Below are positions 33,884 to 46,000 of a stretch of DNA of 64,000 nucleotides, one piece after another. The notes beneath the pieces were generated by a model. The model had not been told where the DNA came from and made no database searches. It saw nothing but the letters and a program-made list of their open reading frames with translations. The translations under genes were made by a program, and so were the position numbers. The DNA is taken from positions 256,041,368-256,105,367 of the forward strand of contig OY282560.1 of the NCBI GenBank assembly GCA_958295665.1, written 5' to 3'. Within the stretch, counting starts at the first letter, position 1, and each line of letters starts with the position of its first letter. Source of the stretch: Tipula vernalis. Its lineage: Eukaryota; Arthropoda; Insecta; Diptera; Tipulidae.

Positions 33884-34052
33884 CTTAAGTCTTAAGTAAC
33901 GTTCATTTTTTGTGATATTTATAATAGCGCCTGGTTTTGTTTTTAGAACATAAATTGTATTTATGTGAGCTAAAATATTTTGAAAGGTTAGTTGCAAATG
34001 AGGTCGTACCGCTTCTAATATATCTATAACAGAACAATTTTTCTCCCGTAAA
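33884..34052 (-). CDS. Soluble guanylyl cyclase exon (upstream of pair)
   Basis: This 169 nt exon is bounded by an acceptor TTTCAG and a donor CTTAAG|GTAAAG. The frame reads SVIDILEAVRPHLQLTFQNI, then HINTIYVLKTKPGAI and ERYLRLK. The spliced join to the next exon across an 88 nt intron gives LRLK-GQMVYI, exactly the family's conserved order. R-P, H-I-N-T and V-L are family hallmarks of the region after the haem-NO-binding domain. Upstream, reverse-strand segments at about 34230-34340 (HILFDTYMM) and 35040-35100 (ELFSWMNMTG before a GTATGT) could be further exons, but I cannot confirm phase. This is the only clear host gene in the window. Confidence 0.85.
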
Positions 34053-37000
34053 CTGAAATGAAGCCAATAAAAAATGGTTTTTATTAAATTTCGTGATTTA
34101 TGCCAGCAACATATTACATACTAAAATCATTTAAAACATCAATCAGTCTACAATAAATTTGTGTAGGCGTACAAGGAATAAATATTTTGTAATCTATAAC
34201 TTCCCACTAAATTGATTTTCCCACTTATTTTACATATTAAATCAATTTTATGGTTTGCTCCTTTTCTAAATAGGGGCCAAATTTCGTACATCATGTAAGT
34301 ATCGAACAGAATATGTAAAGGAGTTAAACGCTTTTATTTTCCATTTGAATAGGTGAAAAGGATAAAATCTGTCGTATCTTGAAAGAAAACGAGAATAAAT
34401 TGATGGGAAATAGCAAATTTCTACAATATATTCAAAATGATTTGCCATTGGTAAAACACATCATTATCGTATTGAAAATCAAGGACGTAAGCAATATGAA
34501 AATTATTTTGAACTATCCAATAGCGTTGTACATAAATAATATGAATGTTATAAGCATACAAAAATGTACATATTTCGCAAATTTTACCAAACATTATAAG
34601 TTCAGATTTTTCAATAGGGTTCTATTTGAAAATAGGCCAAAATAGTACAGAGTAATTTTCAATTGTTTCAGTTGGAACGAAATTATTTAAATTACTAAAC
34701 AAACTGGCTAAAATATTATACATTATGTATATTTGTTAAGTGAAAGTAAAATACGAAAAATTCAAAGAAGCATTATGATACCTGTCAAAAAATACGTGCT
34801 TTTGTTTGTTTTTTCGACATAACGTTTAGTCATTTCTATTTTTAATTCTAGTTGTTTAGTTTAAAAAAAATTGACATTTCAAAGATACCATAAATAAAAA
34901 TGACAGCAAATTCTTACATTTAAAACAATGATTCAATCTCGTTAAATCACTCTGAAATGACCAAAAGCACTTTTTTCAACAAGAATCATAGCCAATATTA
35001 ATATTTTACTGAGAAAGCAACTATTCGACATACCTTGTAACGGTTGGTTAATTATTGTACCGGTCATGTTCATCCAGGAAAATAGTTCTGTTATATGGTT
35101 TTGTTCTCTGCTAATTAAATTATTCAATATTCTATTTGGTTGTTCTCTTAATTGTGTAATGCGTTAATCAATTATGGTTCAATTGTGTTACTGTTTTATG
35201 CAGTACGGAAAAACGAGTAGATTTGATCGAAGAATGAGATGGTCGTATTGTACAATAAGTTAATGGAAGAATAATAATGATTTGACAGGAAAATGATGGT
35301 CAGTCAGTCGTCCATGAGTATATAAAGCTCGAGTTAGTTTTTTTTTGGTTCTTGAGGGAGAATTCAAGGATAGAGACGTGTAAAGTTCTTGCTGATGATG
35401 GTAGAAAAATCATACTTTTGTTGCCTAAATTAATTTAAGTCAATTAAATTTTTTTTTAATGTAGCGTGATTAAAAAAAGAAAAAACGCAATGTTGTTTTT
35501 TTATGACCTTTGTAAGTGATAGTTTTAGCATTTAAAGAATAAATGTTGTTCTTCGGGGAATAAATTAAATGTACAAATTAATTACAGTTATTTCGTAATT
35601 GCGTAGACATATTGAATTTGATCAGATGGATTTTTGAGGAATGTGATTTGTTATTCATAGAGGAAACTTGTTGTCTTATTTATATACGTATATAAAAATG
35701 TAAAAGGATCCTCGTAACGATCAAAATATGCTAAACGATAATCATTTCACAGCAATAAAAAACCAAATGCCTTATATACTTATATCTAAATAGAGCGTTT
35801 ATGATCACATCTTCCGTCATTGTCCAAATTTAATTTTTTCTGGATTAGTATATTGGCATATTTTATGTACATAACAATTTTTACCAAGTACATTTTTATT
35901 GCTATGCAAGTACATAAACGGTGACTGGTGAGTCACAAACAAAATCTCATTCGATTATATTATGTACTTATGTATATAATATAAAATTTATCAACAGTAC
36001 TAAGGTGTTCGCGGATATTTGGTAACTAACGTAAGTGGGGGGCAAAATGTTTCTGGAAATAATTTTAGGGGAATTCGTTTTTTTTTTTTCATAATTAAAC
36101 TTGAGTGACAATCATTTTATCTTGAGAGGCCAAGCGGATCACCACTTAACGTTTAACCAAATAAATTTTAAACTTATTTTTGTTATTGGAATTGAGTACA
36201 AGTGATTTTACGGTCGTAGTTTGGAATAATACTTGGTAATTTTTTGTATGTTGTGTTTAGAGATAGATTTTATTTAGATCATCGAGGCGAAAAACTGGTA
36301 GGCGGAAAGGTGTTAGTATAGAACTAGTGAAGCTGAACCCGTTTAGGAGGCAACGGGTGACAAGTCCTTTTATCCACAACGTGTTTCATAATTCACAGGC
36401 TTAGTGACAATCGTGGTCTGATAAATAAGGCAACCACGCAATTTTATCTTTGCCCCCTACTCAAAGAAGTTGGGATCTTAAATTTGAAGATCGGGCGGTA
36501 TATGCAAGTAGCAGTCTATCTAAAGCTAGCGAAACTAGGAATGTAAATTAAGTTTTAGTTTATGGTTTCGATTTAATTTTTTTTGTTCTATTTTTATTGA
36601 TCAATTCTGAAAGTAAAATCACTCTATATTATTAAGTAAACTGAAAAAAAAAAAAAAAAATAGCTATAAAAGTGATTTATTTTATTTATTTTATTTATTT
36701 ATTTATTTAATTATTTATTACACTCTATTTTGAGCCTTTAGACTCATTAACAATAGTTTATGATGTAGTAAATATTAAATGTATTATAAAAAACTGCAAG
36801 CTATTGATGTTACAGCAAATCTATGTACATCATACTGTATCGCTCAGCACAGCCCGCATCAATCACTTTGGTAACATTGGTTTTCCCGGTACAGTGTGTG
36901 GGTCCCCGATAGATCAATAATCTTAATGCTTACGCGTAACATATAAATGTATTTTTTGAATTTTGATTAATTTTAAGTTTTTATAATAATTTTGAATAAA

Positions 37001-37061
37001 AATAAAAACGTGTAGCTGACACGAAAGTCAAAGCCGCAATCAGTTTCCTTCGTTTTAATAA
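34053..37061. other. AT-rich, probably intronic or intergenic
   Basis: This stretch holds an A18 run at 36642-36659 followed by a TTTA/ATTT-rich stretch to 36722. Neither the frame at 34379-34645 nor that at 34942-35127 has a confirmed domain. Confidence 0.4.
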
Positions 37062-37131
37062 CTTTTAATATATAATAGCCCGATAACTATGCTATGCTTT
37101 TAATATATAATAGCCCGATAACTATGCTATG
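37062..37131. repeat. 35 bp perfect tandem duplication
   Basis: The unit CTTTTAATATATAATAGCCC...ACTATGCTATG is present exactly twice, 37062-37096 and 37097-37131. Confidence 0.85.
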
Positions 37132-37603
37132 GTATAACCCACGCTGCTAGGGGCAACGTGAGTTATATTTGGTATAACAAAATGTTGAGTAGTCATTGGA
37201 AAATTATTCGAAGTCAAATTGAATGAAAAACTATATTCCAAAAATTAGTTAAATTAAAGTACATCATGACAATTTAAAGAACGGTCACTATGATAAAATA
37301 CATATATTTCAAAATTCAATGCTCCACTGTGAAAACACAAAATGGAACTATTTCTTATTAACTTACGAAGTTTATTTCAACAAAAGTGGATAAAACGTTG
37401 CATGCTACCTGTGAGCAAAGAGATATTATAGACTCGGGATAATGTTCCACTCGGCTATCGCCTCGTGGGACAAACTTATCCCTCATGGATAGTATCTCGT
37501 TTTGCTCACTAGTACCATAAATAATTATTAATTTTGTAAAAAAAAAAAGGAAGAGGAATTAATTAATATAAATGCAAATGCCGAGACCTCATCTTCGCAC
37601 ACG

Positions 37604-40012
37604 ATGGAACTTCAATCAAATGTTATGGAATCTTGTGCAACAACAAATTTTAACGATTCCGATTCTTCAGATAGTATGGACGGCAATTTTGATGATAGTG
37701 ACATCGATCCAAATTACATACCCAATAATGACAGTGATTCTTCTCTTGTGGAAATGGCAGAAGAAATTCAAAGACAACTCGAAATGATTTCACCTGTAAA
37801 AGACACGCAAAAAGTAAGACAAGTAAAAAACAATAGTGGACAAAGCTATATAACACTTAAAGGTGTTACAAAACCAACAAGAGAATGTAAACTGCTAAAA
37901 CCATGTCGTCGAAATTGTAAAAGTAAAATTCCTATTGAGGATCAAAATAAAATTTTTGCGCACTATTGGGAACTAGCCAAATACGAGTTGCGGGCGGCAT
38001 TTACTAACAGTTTAATTGAAGTGAGAAATAAAAAATGTCAACGGATTACAAACACAGCGTCTAAAAAAAATCGAAGATATATGTACATGTAATTATTTTT
38101 TGCTTATTAATGGCAATCGTGTTGAAGTATGTAAAGTATGTTTGAAAGCAACGTTAGGAGAAACAGACAAATTTTTACGAACAATAACTGAAAAAAAATT
38201 TCTTTCACCAGAGTCTGTATGTCTAGATAACCGTGGCAAACATTGTTCGACAACCAAACGTCTACCGGAGAGTGTGACAACCGAAATTATGGATCACATT
38301 AATAGTTTCCCAATTTATGAGTCACACTATTCAAGACGCGACACTAATAAAAGGTACTTACATGCAGATCTTAATATACAAATAATGTATAATTTATACG
38401 CAAAAAATTGCGATCAACCTGCCTCAATATGGAAATATACAGAGATATTCAAAACTATGAATATTAAATTCAAAAAACCGAGTGTCGACACATGTAGATA
38501 ATACTTGTGAAATATTTCATTTGAAAATTAAAGTAGCCGAAGGACTTGAAAAAAATAAATTACAAGATGAACAACGTTCTCATCATGAGGCAGCTGAAGC
38601 AGCATATCAAGAAAAACGAAACGATAAAGCCTTAGCATCCGAAAATGAATCATTGAAAGTATATACATTTGATATGCAAAAATGCCTGGCTACGCCGAAT
38701 TTAAATACAAATGTTGCATTTTATAAAAGATCCTTATGGACATACAACTTGACCATTCATGACTGTATTTCCAATCAACCATTCAATTATATGTGGCATG
38801 AAGGTTTGGCAAATAGAGGAGGAAATGAAGTAAAATCTTTGCCACATTCGATCAATAAAATCGTTTTTTACAGTGACTCTTGCAGCGGTCAAAATAAAAA
38901 TAGCTTCGTTGCCACAATGTTTTTAGCATTCATGCAAGAGAATATACATAAGGAACAAATCGACCATAAATTTTTACAAGTAGGCCACACTCATATGGAG
39001 TGTGATACGGACCATGCTATTATTGAAAAGCAGAAAAAAAACATCTGTCGACATTCACTATTCCAGAGATTGGATGCAATATGTAAGGTCAGATCCAAAA
39101 AGGCATTCTTAGTATTTGAAATGGAGCAACATAAATTTTTAAATTTTGCGGAAACGACAAAAACAAAATTGATGTGGCGAAACGTCGATGAAGATGGAAA
39201 TAAGTTCAAGTGGCAGAGCGTAAAATGGTTACGATATACTCAGGAATCTGGGAAATTGACGTATAAATGTTCTTTAGACCACGATGAACCATTCAAAACG
39301 TTAAATTTAAGACGACGAGGGGCACCCATACTGAGTGTTCAAAATATTAATTTATGCTACTCTGGGCCTCTTCTTATAAATTCAAAAAAAAAAAATTGAG
39401 GTGTGGCCAACACACGACATTCTTTTACGAACAAAGAATTTTGAGAAATTTTATTTTTTCTTAATTTTTAAATTTTTAAATTTTTTTTTTAATTTTTTAT
39501 TTTTTATTTTTATTTGTTTTTAAATTTTGGAAACATTTTGTTTAAAGCAGTTTTTTGTAAACCTTATACTTTTTAAGATATTTGCAAAATAAATTTTCTG
39601 GACCAAGGGAGTGGCCACTTCCGGTTAGCCGATTTGGAGTCAAATTCACTGGGACCTCCAAATTTATCAAAAAAGCTTAAATCTGAAGTTTCAGTTCGAT
39701 TGGTTAAACCATCTGGGCTGTAGAGAGGACACAGACAGACTGACAGACAGACAAACACCATTTCGAAACCCACTTTTTCGGACTCAGGGGACCTCAAAAC
39801 AAATAAATCTCTAAAAATCTCAAGGTCCAAAATTTTCATGATTACTCTACTTTATTTTACTAGAGTAAAAGAAAGTAAAAAAGGATATTATCGATTTATT
39901 ACCAATGGTGGCTCCAGAATATAGAGATTTTTACTTAAATCTACAAACAGAGGGCGGGATTGATATACACCCTGACCTAGTAGACGATGAAGAATCCGAA
40001 ACCGAAATTTGA
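37604..40012 (+). pseudogene. Broken intronless gene of a multicopy family with S-D-x-C-x-G-Q-N motif
   Basis: The function is unknown. Three successive open segments in different frames (37604-38092, 38100-38501, 38482-39399) form one protein, plus a C-terminal piece (about 39885-40012, LLPMVAPEYRDFYLN) beyond an inserted repeat. An acidic serine-rich N-terminus is followed by a Cys-rich patch (CKLLKPCRRNCKSKIP) and a second Cys pair (VCKVCLKATLG). A charged helical linker comes next. The C-terminal domain has KIVFYSDSCSGQNKNSF and VGHTHMECDTDHAIIEK, invariant-looking Asp, His and Glu residues as in a metal-dependent enzyme. I believe similar proteins are annotated with a DUF7869-type domain in insects and cnidarians and are often multicopy. 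Whether they are transposon proteins is not settled. The copy is dead: two small frameshifts (near 38085 and 38490) and an insertion at 39398. Confidence 0.7.
39398..39877. mobile_element. GAGGTGTGGCC repeat, copy 1
   Basis: This interspersed repeat of about 480 bp starts GAGGTGTGGCCAACACACGA and ends GTAAAAGAAAGT. Near its start ACATTCTTTTACG, and in other copies ACTTTCTTTTACG, is inverted relative to the right end. It is inserted inside the coding sequence of the gene at 37604-40012. The reverse 88-codon frame rich in SVCLSV is a by-product of the (CAGA)n tract at 39727-39754. Confidence 0.75.
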
Positions 40013-40149
40013 AGAATTATTTCAAGTTTTTTTATATTTTTGTTGTAGGTATTGTTCTACGTTCCTAATTGCATGGAAATACATTTATTTTTATATTAGT
40101 TTTTAATAAATTAATTGAATTCATTTTTTAATAACATAATAAAAAAATG

Positions 40150-40941
40150 GAGGTGTGGCCAACACACGACTTTCTTTTACGAACAGAGAATTTTGAGAAA
40201 TTTTATTTTTTTCTTAATTTTTTTTTTAAATTTTTAAATTTTTTTTTTTAATTTTTAATTTTTTATTTTTATTTGTTTTTAATTTTTGGAAACATTTTTT
40301 TTAAGTAGTTTTTTGTAAACCTTATACTTTTGAAGATATTTGCAAAATAAATTTTCTGGACCAAGGGAGTGGCCACTTCCGGTTAGCCGATTTGGAGTAA
40401 AATTCACTGGGACCTACCAATTTATCAAAAAACCTTAAATCTGAAGTTTCAGTTCGATTGGTTAAACCATTTGGGCTGTAGAGAGGACACAGACAGACTG
40501 ACATACTGACAGACTGACAGACTGACAGACTGACAGACTGACAGACTGACAGACTGACAGACTGACAGACTGACAGACTGACAGACTGACAGACTGACAG
40601 ACTGACAGACTGACAGACTGACAGACTGACAGACTGACAGACTGACAGACTGACAGACTGACAGACTGACAGACTGACAGACTGACAGACTGACAGACTG
40701 ACAGACTGACAGACTGACAGACTGACAGACTGACAGACTGACAGACTGACAGACTGACAGACTGACAGACTGACAGACTGACAGACTGACAGACTGACAG
40801 ACAGACAGACAGACACCATTTCGAAACCCACTTTTTCGGACTTAGGGGACCTCAAAACAAATAAATCTCTAAAAATCACAAGGTCCAAAATTTTCATGAT
40901 TACTATACATACTTTATTTTACTAGAGTAAAAGAAAGTAAA
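40150..40941. mobile_element. GAGGTGTGGCC repeat, copy 2 with expanded satellite
   Basis: This is collinear with copies 1 and 3 (TTGTAAACCTTATACTTTT, GAGTGGCCACTTCCGGTTAG, CAGTTCGATTGGTTAAACC, CGAAACCCACTTTTTCGG). It differs by a 296 bp array of an 8 bp unit where copy 3 has only one ACTGACAG unit followed by a short CAGA run. Confidence 0.8.
40505..40800. repeat. (ACTGACAG)37 array
   Basis: This is 296 bp of an uninterrupted 8 bp unit repeated 37 times, then ACAGACAGACAGAC. It appears to be an expansion seeded by the short CAGACTGA tract present in copy 1. The open reading frame through it (SVCQ repeated) is a consequence of the repeat. Confidence 0.95.
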
Positions 40942-41330
40942 AGGTATAACATGTACATTTTTTACAAATAAATTGAACTAAAAAGGCACATGTTGTTTTA
41001 ATTATTTGATAATTATTAATCAAAAAGTTTGAGAAGGGCACATGTAACTTGTACCTTCTTTTGTGAAAATCTAAATATATAAAAAAGGAATTAATATAGT
41101 TTTTCCTGAAAATGCAAATAAGTAGAATTCTAGATTTTTTTAACGTTAAAGTAAACATTGGAATATTTTTAATTGAATCATGTGGCAAACGGCAAAATTA
41201 AATCATCTGTCGATTTGAAAATCTAATTCAAAGTTAAATTTTGCTCTCCTGTAAAATCGTAAATTTATACTTATGCCTTTTTATATATAGACCACAGATT
41301 TAGTGTGGTGTTTTTTTTAGAAATTTCAGC
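40942..41330. other. Non-coding, between repeat and LINE
   Basis: This is AT-rich. The 5' boundary of the LINE is not defined and may fall between 41290 and 41340, where GC rises (CAGCTCGTGGACAAGCAGTG). Confidence 0.4.
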
Positions 41331-41777
41331 TCGTGGACAAGCAGTGACAGAGAGTACTCTTTGGATACGTTGTCGTGGTGAGTTTTTTTGATTAATTAAA
41401 TTTTTTTGTGGGACTAAATGGCATTTCGGAGGTTTTCCTTATGAAAGATTACGTTGTACTGTAATGATTGTGCAATTGTTTCTGGGAATTTCGGAAAATT
41501 AAAGTTCAGTTTAATGATAAAAAAAAATGAATTAAGTTTTTGCACGAGTTGAGTTTTGTCTCTCGATGTATACACATCGATTGTAATTTACTTTGGTAAA
41601 TAATTTAAAACAAAAACTGTAAATAAAAGCAATTAAATTCTGTAAACAGAGTGTGTGAAAACCGCGAATATAAAAGTTTAAGTGACAAGAAATAATAAAT
41701 TGTGAATAGAATTGGCTGGAAATTTCAAGAAAAGGCCATGGGCCTTATCAAATGATTCCCAGAACAAATTATTAAAA

Positions 41778-42905
41778 ATGTCTAATCATGTAGATAATAA
41801 CAACATAACGGATAATAATATATTCGCAATACCAGTACGTCAAAATCAGTTCGAACCAATCGTTCGAAATATTAGCGGTATCAATGTCAGTCAACGTAAC
41901 AACAATAGAAATGTTACGCAACATAGCAGAATTCCACCAATTGTTACAAAAATTGGTCATAGTCATATGGTAGATATGATGAAAAAATTAAAAATTGAGA
42001 AATACGGTTTAAAGTTGATCAAAATAGGAGTAAAAGTATTTGTATTTAGTGAAAGTGATTACGACAAGATTCTAAATGAAATTAAAACTGGTGATCAAGA
42101 AGGTTATTCGCTCACTAAGAATGATGATAAGACAACGAAGTTTGTGCTATATGGTTTACCAGATATGGATCCTCAAATAATTATGGATTCGTTAAAAGAT
42201 CAAGGTTTTGAACCTTTAAAAGTTCATAAAATTGAATTAAAAAAAAAACGATTTGATAACGATGCAGTTTACTACGTCTTATATAAAAAAGGTACAATTA
42301 AACTGAATCAACTTAAAAGCGTAAGATACGTAGCGCACGTAGTATGTAATTGGGACATCTATCAAAACCGGCCTAATCGACTTACGCAATGCTACAAATG
42401 CCATATGTTCGGTCATGGCGCTGTAAATTGCTTTATGAAACCAAGATGTAGATACTGTACCATTACACACAAAGATTCGGAAGAATGTCCCCTTAACAAC
42501 GATGCTTCAAAATTTAAATGTGCCAACTGTAATGGCAATCATGCAGCTAACTCCGTCATTTGCCCAGCTAGGAGCGAATACTTGAATATGAAGAAACAAC
42601 TATCAATTAAACAGCACTTACAAGCAAAATCAACGCAGCAACAACATAATACAGAATATCAATGGAACTTAAACAACTTTCCAGCTACAATAAATCAGAA
42701 TATTCAATCCAAAGTTAACAACCAACCATCAGGATCAAATCAAGGATATGCAAACGCGGTAAAATCAAACAGTGATTTATTTACACTTAACGAATTATTT
42801 CTTATTTTTAGTGAAATTGTTGACAAATCGAAGAATTGTAAAACAAAAATTGAACAAATTCGAATGCTCTCAGAAGTCGCTCATAGGTATGTTGGTCATC
42901 CATAA
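41778..42905 (+). CDS. LINE ORF1, Gag-like nucleic-acid chaperone
   Basis: This binds LINE RNA and forms the ribonucleoprotein. The frame is open from 41706 but the first ATG is at 41778 (MSNHVDNNN), giving 375 residues. The N-terminus is asparagine-rich and disordered. The middle (residues about 110-215) resembles the jockey Gag RNA-binding domain (TKFVLYGLPDMDPQ, then FEPLKVHKIEL and NRPNRLTQCYKCHMFGH). Three zinc knuckles follow: CYKCHMFGHGAVNC, CRYCTITHKDSEEC, and CANCNGNHAANSVIC. The order CCHC-CCHC-CCHC is typical of the clade. The C-terminal end overlaps the ORF2 start in another frame. No lesions are visible. Confidence 0.87.
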   Translation: MSNHVDNNNITDNNIFAIPVRQNQFEPIVRNISGINVSQRNNNRNVTQHSRIPPIVTKIGHSHMVDMMKKLKIEKYGLKLIKIGVKVFVFSESDYDKILNEIKTGDQEGYSLTKNDDKTTKFVLYGLPDMDPQIIMDSLKDQGFEPLKVHKIELKKKRFDNDAVYYVLYKKGTIKLNQLKSVRYVAHVVCNWDIYQNRPNRLTQCYKCHMFGHGAVNCFMKPRCRYCTITHKDSEECPLNNDASKFKCANCNGNHAANSVICPARSEYLNMKKQLSIKQHLQAKSTQQQHNTEYQWNLNNFPATINQNIQSKVNNQPSGSNQGYANAVKSNSDLFTLNELFLIFSEIVDKSKNCKTKIEQIRMLSEVAHRYVGHP

Positions 42906-45550
42906 TAATTTAAAAATTTCCACATGGAACGCACGGAGCGTTAAACCTAAAAAACACTTATTGGAAAAATTTCTTACAGACAACAAGATAGACATTATGT
43001 TACTAACGGAAACCCATTTGAAGCCTAATATAGCGCTTAATTGTACGGGATATTTTATATATAGAAATGACCGGGTAGGACAACAGAAAGGTGGAGTAGC
43101 TATTTTAATCCGAAGGAATATATTTCATAGCTTGTCTTCTGATCTTAATATGAATTCGATTGAATCTATTGGAATAGCTGTTGAACTTGACGACGGAAAC
43201 CATCTAAAAATTATATCTTGTTTATTGTCCAAATTCCAATGTTGTAGATTTTCGAAATGATTTGATCAAGCTTACTAACTTTACATCCCCATTCATTATT
43301 GGTGGTGATTTTAACTGTAGACATACTAGTTGGGACTGCCTGAGAAATAATAAAGGTGGGCGCACTTTGCATAATTTACATGTCAATTCCAACAATTTTT
43401 CAGTTTTAACACCGGATAAGCCTACTTATTACAGCCATAGAGGTATTCCCAGCTATTTGGACCTATTTTTAACAAACCAATCTATGTATGTGCATAATGT
43501 AGCGACAATTCAGGATCTCAATTCAGACCATTATCCAGTCCTTTGCGAATTCAATTTTCAGATTAAATGTAGTAGATTCGTCCCAACCTACTCTAATTAC
43601 CGCGAGGCTGATTGGAAATCATACCGAAAATATATTGATTATAAACTTTCAAATCATGATTTTCTATTAGATAATAACGGACATATCGAAGAATCGGTAA
43701 ATATATTCTCTGAAATAATTACAGAAGCTCGGACTATTAGTGTGCCAGAAACTCCATTGAAACATCCCGAACGTATTCAATTATCTGATGAGATTCAGAA
43801 TCTAATAAAACTAAAAAATCTTAGACGAAGACAATTTATTAGATACCGATTTCCATATTTTAAAACAATAGTAAACTATTTAAATAAAAAAATTCAGGAA
43901 ATGATCTGGGCTCTGATCAACCATAAATGGCAAAATAATTTAAAAGATATGGAGACGGGTTCAAAAAAATTCTGGTACACCGCTAAGAACTTCAAGAATA
44001 AACCTCGCCCTGTTCCACCACTTAAGGACGGCTCTAGCAACATTAGATTATTTACTAACGAAGAAAAATGTAATGCACTCTCCGAAGCGTTTAAATTTCC
44101 GGATTCACATAGTTCTATTAATTTACTTGATAACGAAATAAAAAATGTTTGTGATGAAATTGATTTGACTGATATTCCAGATACTGGTTCTAATATAGAA
44201 CTAATAACATGCAAAGAGTTAAGTTCCGTTATACAATCAGTTCGACCATTTAAAGCTCCAGGAGTAGACAAAATTCCTAATCAACTACTAAAAAATCTTC
44301 CACCAATAGCAATTTCTCTGCTGTGTAAAATTTTCAACAAATGTCTCTCCTCAGGATATTTCCCTAATGTATGGAAACTTGCTAAAGTATTACCTGTAAT
44401 AAAAACAGGGAAAGATCCTACCGAAATTCTAAACTATCGTCCGATTAGTTTACTAAGTTGTATTGGAAAGATTTTTGAAAGACTAGTCAAATCTAGAATG
44501 GATACTTATATAGACGATAACACAATACTAATTAATGAACAGTTCGGGTTTAAATCGCAGCACTCCACTATCCATCAAATACACAGGTTAACCCATTATA
44601 TCAAAACAAACCGTAAATTACAAAAGTCAACCGGCACGATACTACTAGATCTTAAAAGCGCCTTTGATCTCGTTTGGAGAGATGGTATAATCTATAAAAT
44701 GAAATGTCTCAATTTTCCCTTATATATACTAAAAACGGTAAAGTCATTCTTAAAGAATCGCAAATATTTTGTCCAGATCGCCAACTGTGCATCAAATACG
44801 GAAGAACTTTTCAGTGGTGTACCTCAAGGAGCAGTATTAAGCCCACTGTTATTTAATCTATTTATAAATGATATTCCTAAATCGAACAACTGTGAAATAG
44901 CTTTATTTGCGGACGACATAGCCATTTTTACTGCCGATGAACTAGGGGCGAATATTACGTCAAAATTACAGTTGTATATAAACGACTTAACTGCTTATTT
45001 CAATAAATGGAAACTACGTTTAAATACCGCAAAATGTGAAGCAATATACTTCACTCGGTGCCGGGCCTCGAGAAAATTGCCTGATAGACCAATCATACTT
45101 ATGGGCTCTTCTTTACAGTGGAGTCGATCAGTGAAGTATCTCGGAATTCATTTAGACCAAAGGCTAACATTTAAAAGCCATATCAATAGCGTAATTGAGA
45201 AAACAAGTAAGTTACTGAAATCTCTCTATCCGCTCATACATAGAAATAGTAAAATGAATATTGATAGTAAAATACTTGTCTATAAAGCGATGGTCCTACC
45301 TATTATATTGTATGGGGCTCCCTTATGGGCAGAGCTACCGAAAACTCATATTCAAAAGTTACAAATCGTTCAGAATAAATTCCTAAAAATTATTAGGAAC
45401 TTACCTAGAAGATACCACACTGATCGGCTGCATACGGAAGTAAAGATAAAATTAATTGAAATACTCATTAACGAATCTAAAATAAAATATATATCTAAAT
45501 TACATTTTATAGATAATCAATTAATACAAACGTTAGGATTTTCAATCTAA
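42889..45550 (+). pseudogene. LINE ORF2: endonuclease and reverse transcriptase, one frameshift
   Basis: This is the enzyme that nicks the target and reverse-transcribes LINE RNA. The likely start is ATG 42889 (MLVIHNN). The endonuclease begins ISTWNARSVKPKKHLL, has LLTETHLKP (catalytic Glu) and GGVAILIRR, then a frameshift at 43213-43219 (one extra T). It continues as FIIGGDFNCRHTSWDC, DLFLTNQ and LNSDHYPVL (catalytic Asp/His). The reverse transcriptase follows: VRPFKAPGVDKIPNQLLK, YRPISLLSCIGKIFERLV, ILLDLKSAFDLVW, FSGVPQGAVLSPLLFNLF and the catalytic FADD near 44905. The C-terminus ends normally at 45550. About 886 codons, full length for the clade. Confidence 0.88.
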
Positions 45551-45860
45551 ACATATTTTGATTATGCATAAATTGCCTATTATTTCAAAGCTAATATATA
45601 TGCCTCAGGTATGTACATATGGCATGTTGAAAGTGTAGTGATTTTTATAGTTTTAAGTTTAGTGTAAGATTAGGTTAAGATGGGCTGAATTAATCATTTA
45701 AGATAATTGTAACACAATTAATTGAAGTAAATCGCTAATATCATTAATTAACCATTTAATTGTAGTAAAGCTCTATTAAATAAGTAGCTCATCTCAATAT
45801 ATAAATCGCTTATAAGAAAACCAAATTTTGTTAAGTTATTATTATTATAAGTCTTTGCAC

Positions 45861-46000
45861 GTATGGTTTGTACGATCAGTAGGATTGTGTGACAAAGACC
45901 GTCCAGCCGGTGAGTATACCCAAATAAAAAAAAACGTGCAGTCACATGATTGGTCGGTTACAAACTTTAAAATTTATTCTGTTCTGTAATGTGAACGGAG
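45861..46000. other. Non-coding flank
   Basis: This is a short AT-rich segment between the LINE tail and the hAT relic. No feature is seen. Confidence 0.4.

Larger units (their letters stand above)
41331..45860 (+). mobile_element. Jockey-like non-LTR retrotransposon, nearly intact
   Basis: Its layout is: 5' UTR (about 41331-41777), ORF1 (41778-42905), ORF2 (42889-45550, one frameshift), 3' UTR and a TTATTATTATTATAAG tail near 45840-45857. The 17 nt ORF1/ORF2 overlap and domain order fit jockey-clade LINEs. The only lesion I find in the proteins is a single extra base, so this is a young or recently active copy. Target duplications were not identified. Confidence 0.85.

Noticed and set aside
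34266..34448. Reverse frame with FYPFHLF resembling the start of the cyclase regulatory domain
   Set aside because: Residues after the motif do not follow the family pattern and splice phase does not fit. It is noted only as context for the exons.
40322..40897. 191-codon reverse frame rich in SVCQSV repeats
   Set aside because: It is a pure consequence of the (ACTGACAG)n array and flanking repeat, and the same frame is short in the other copies.
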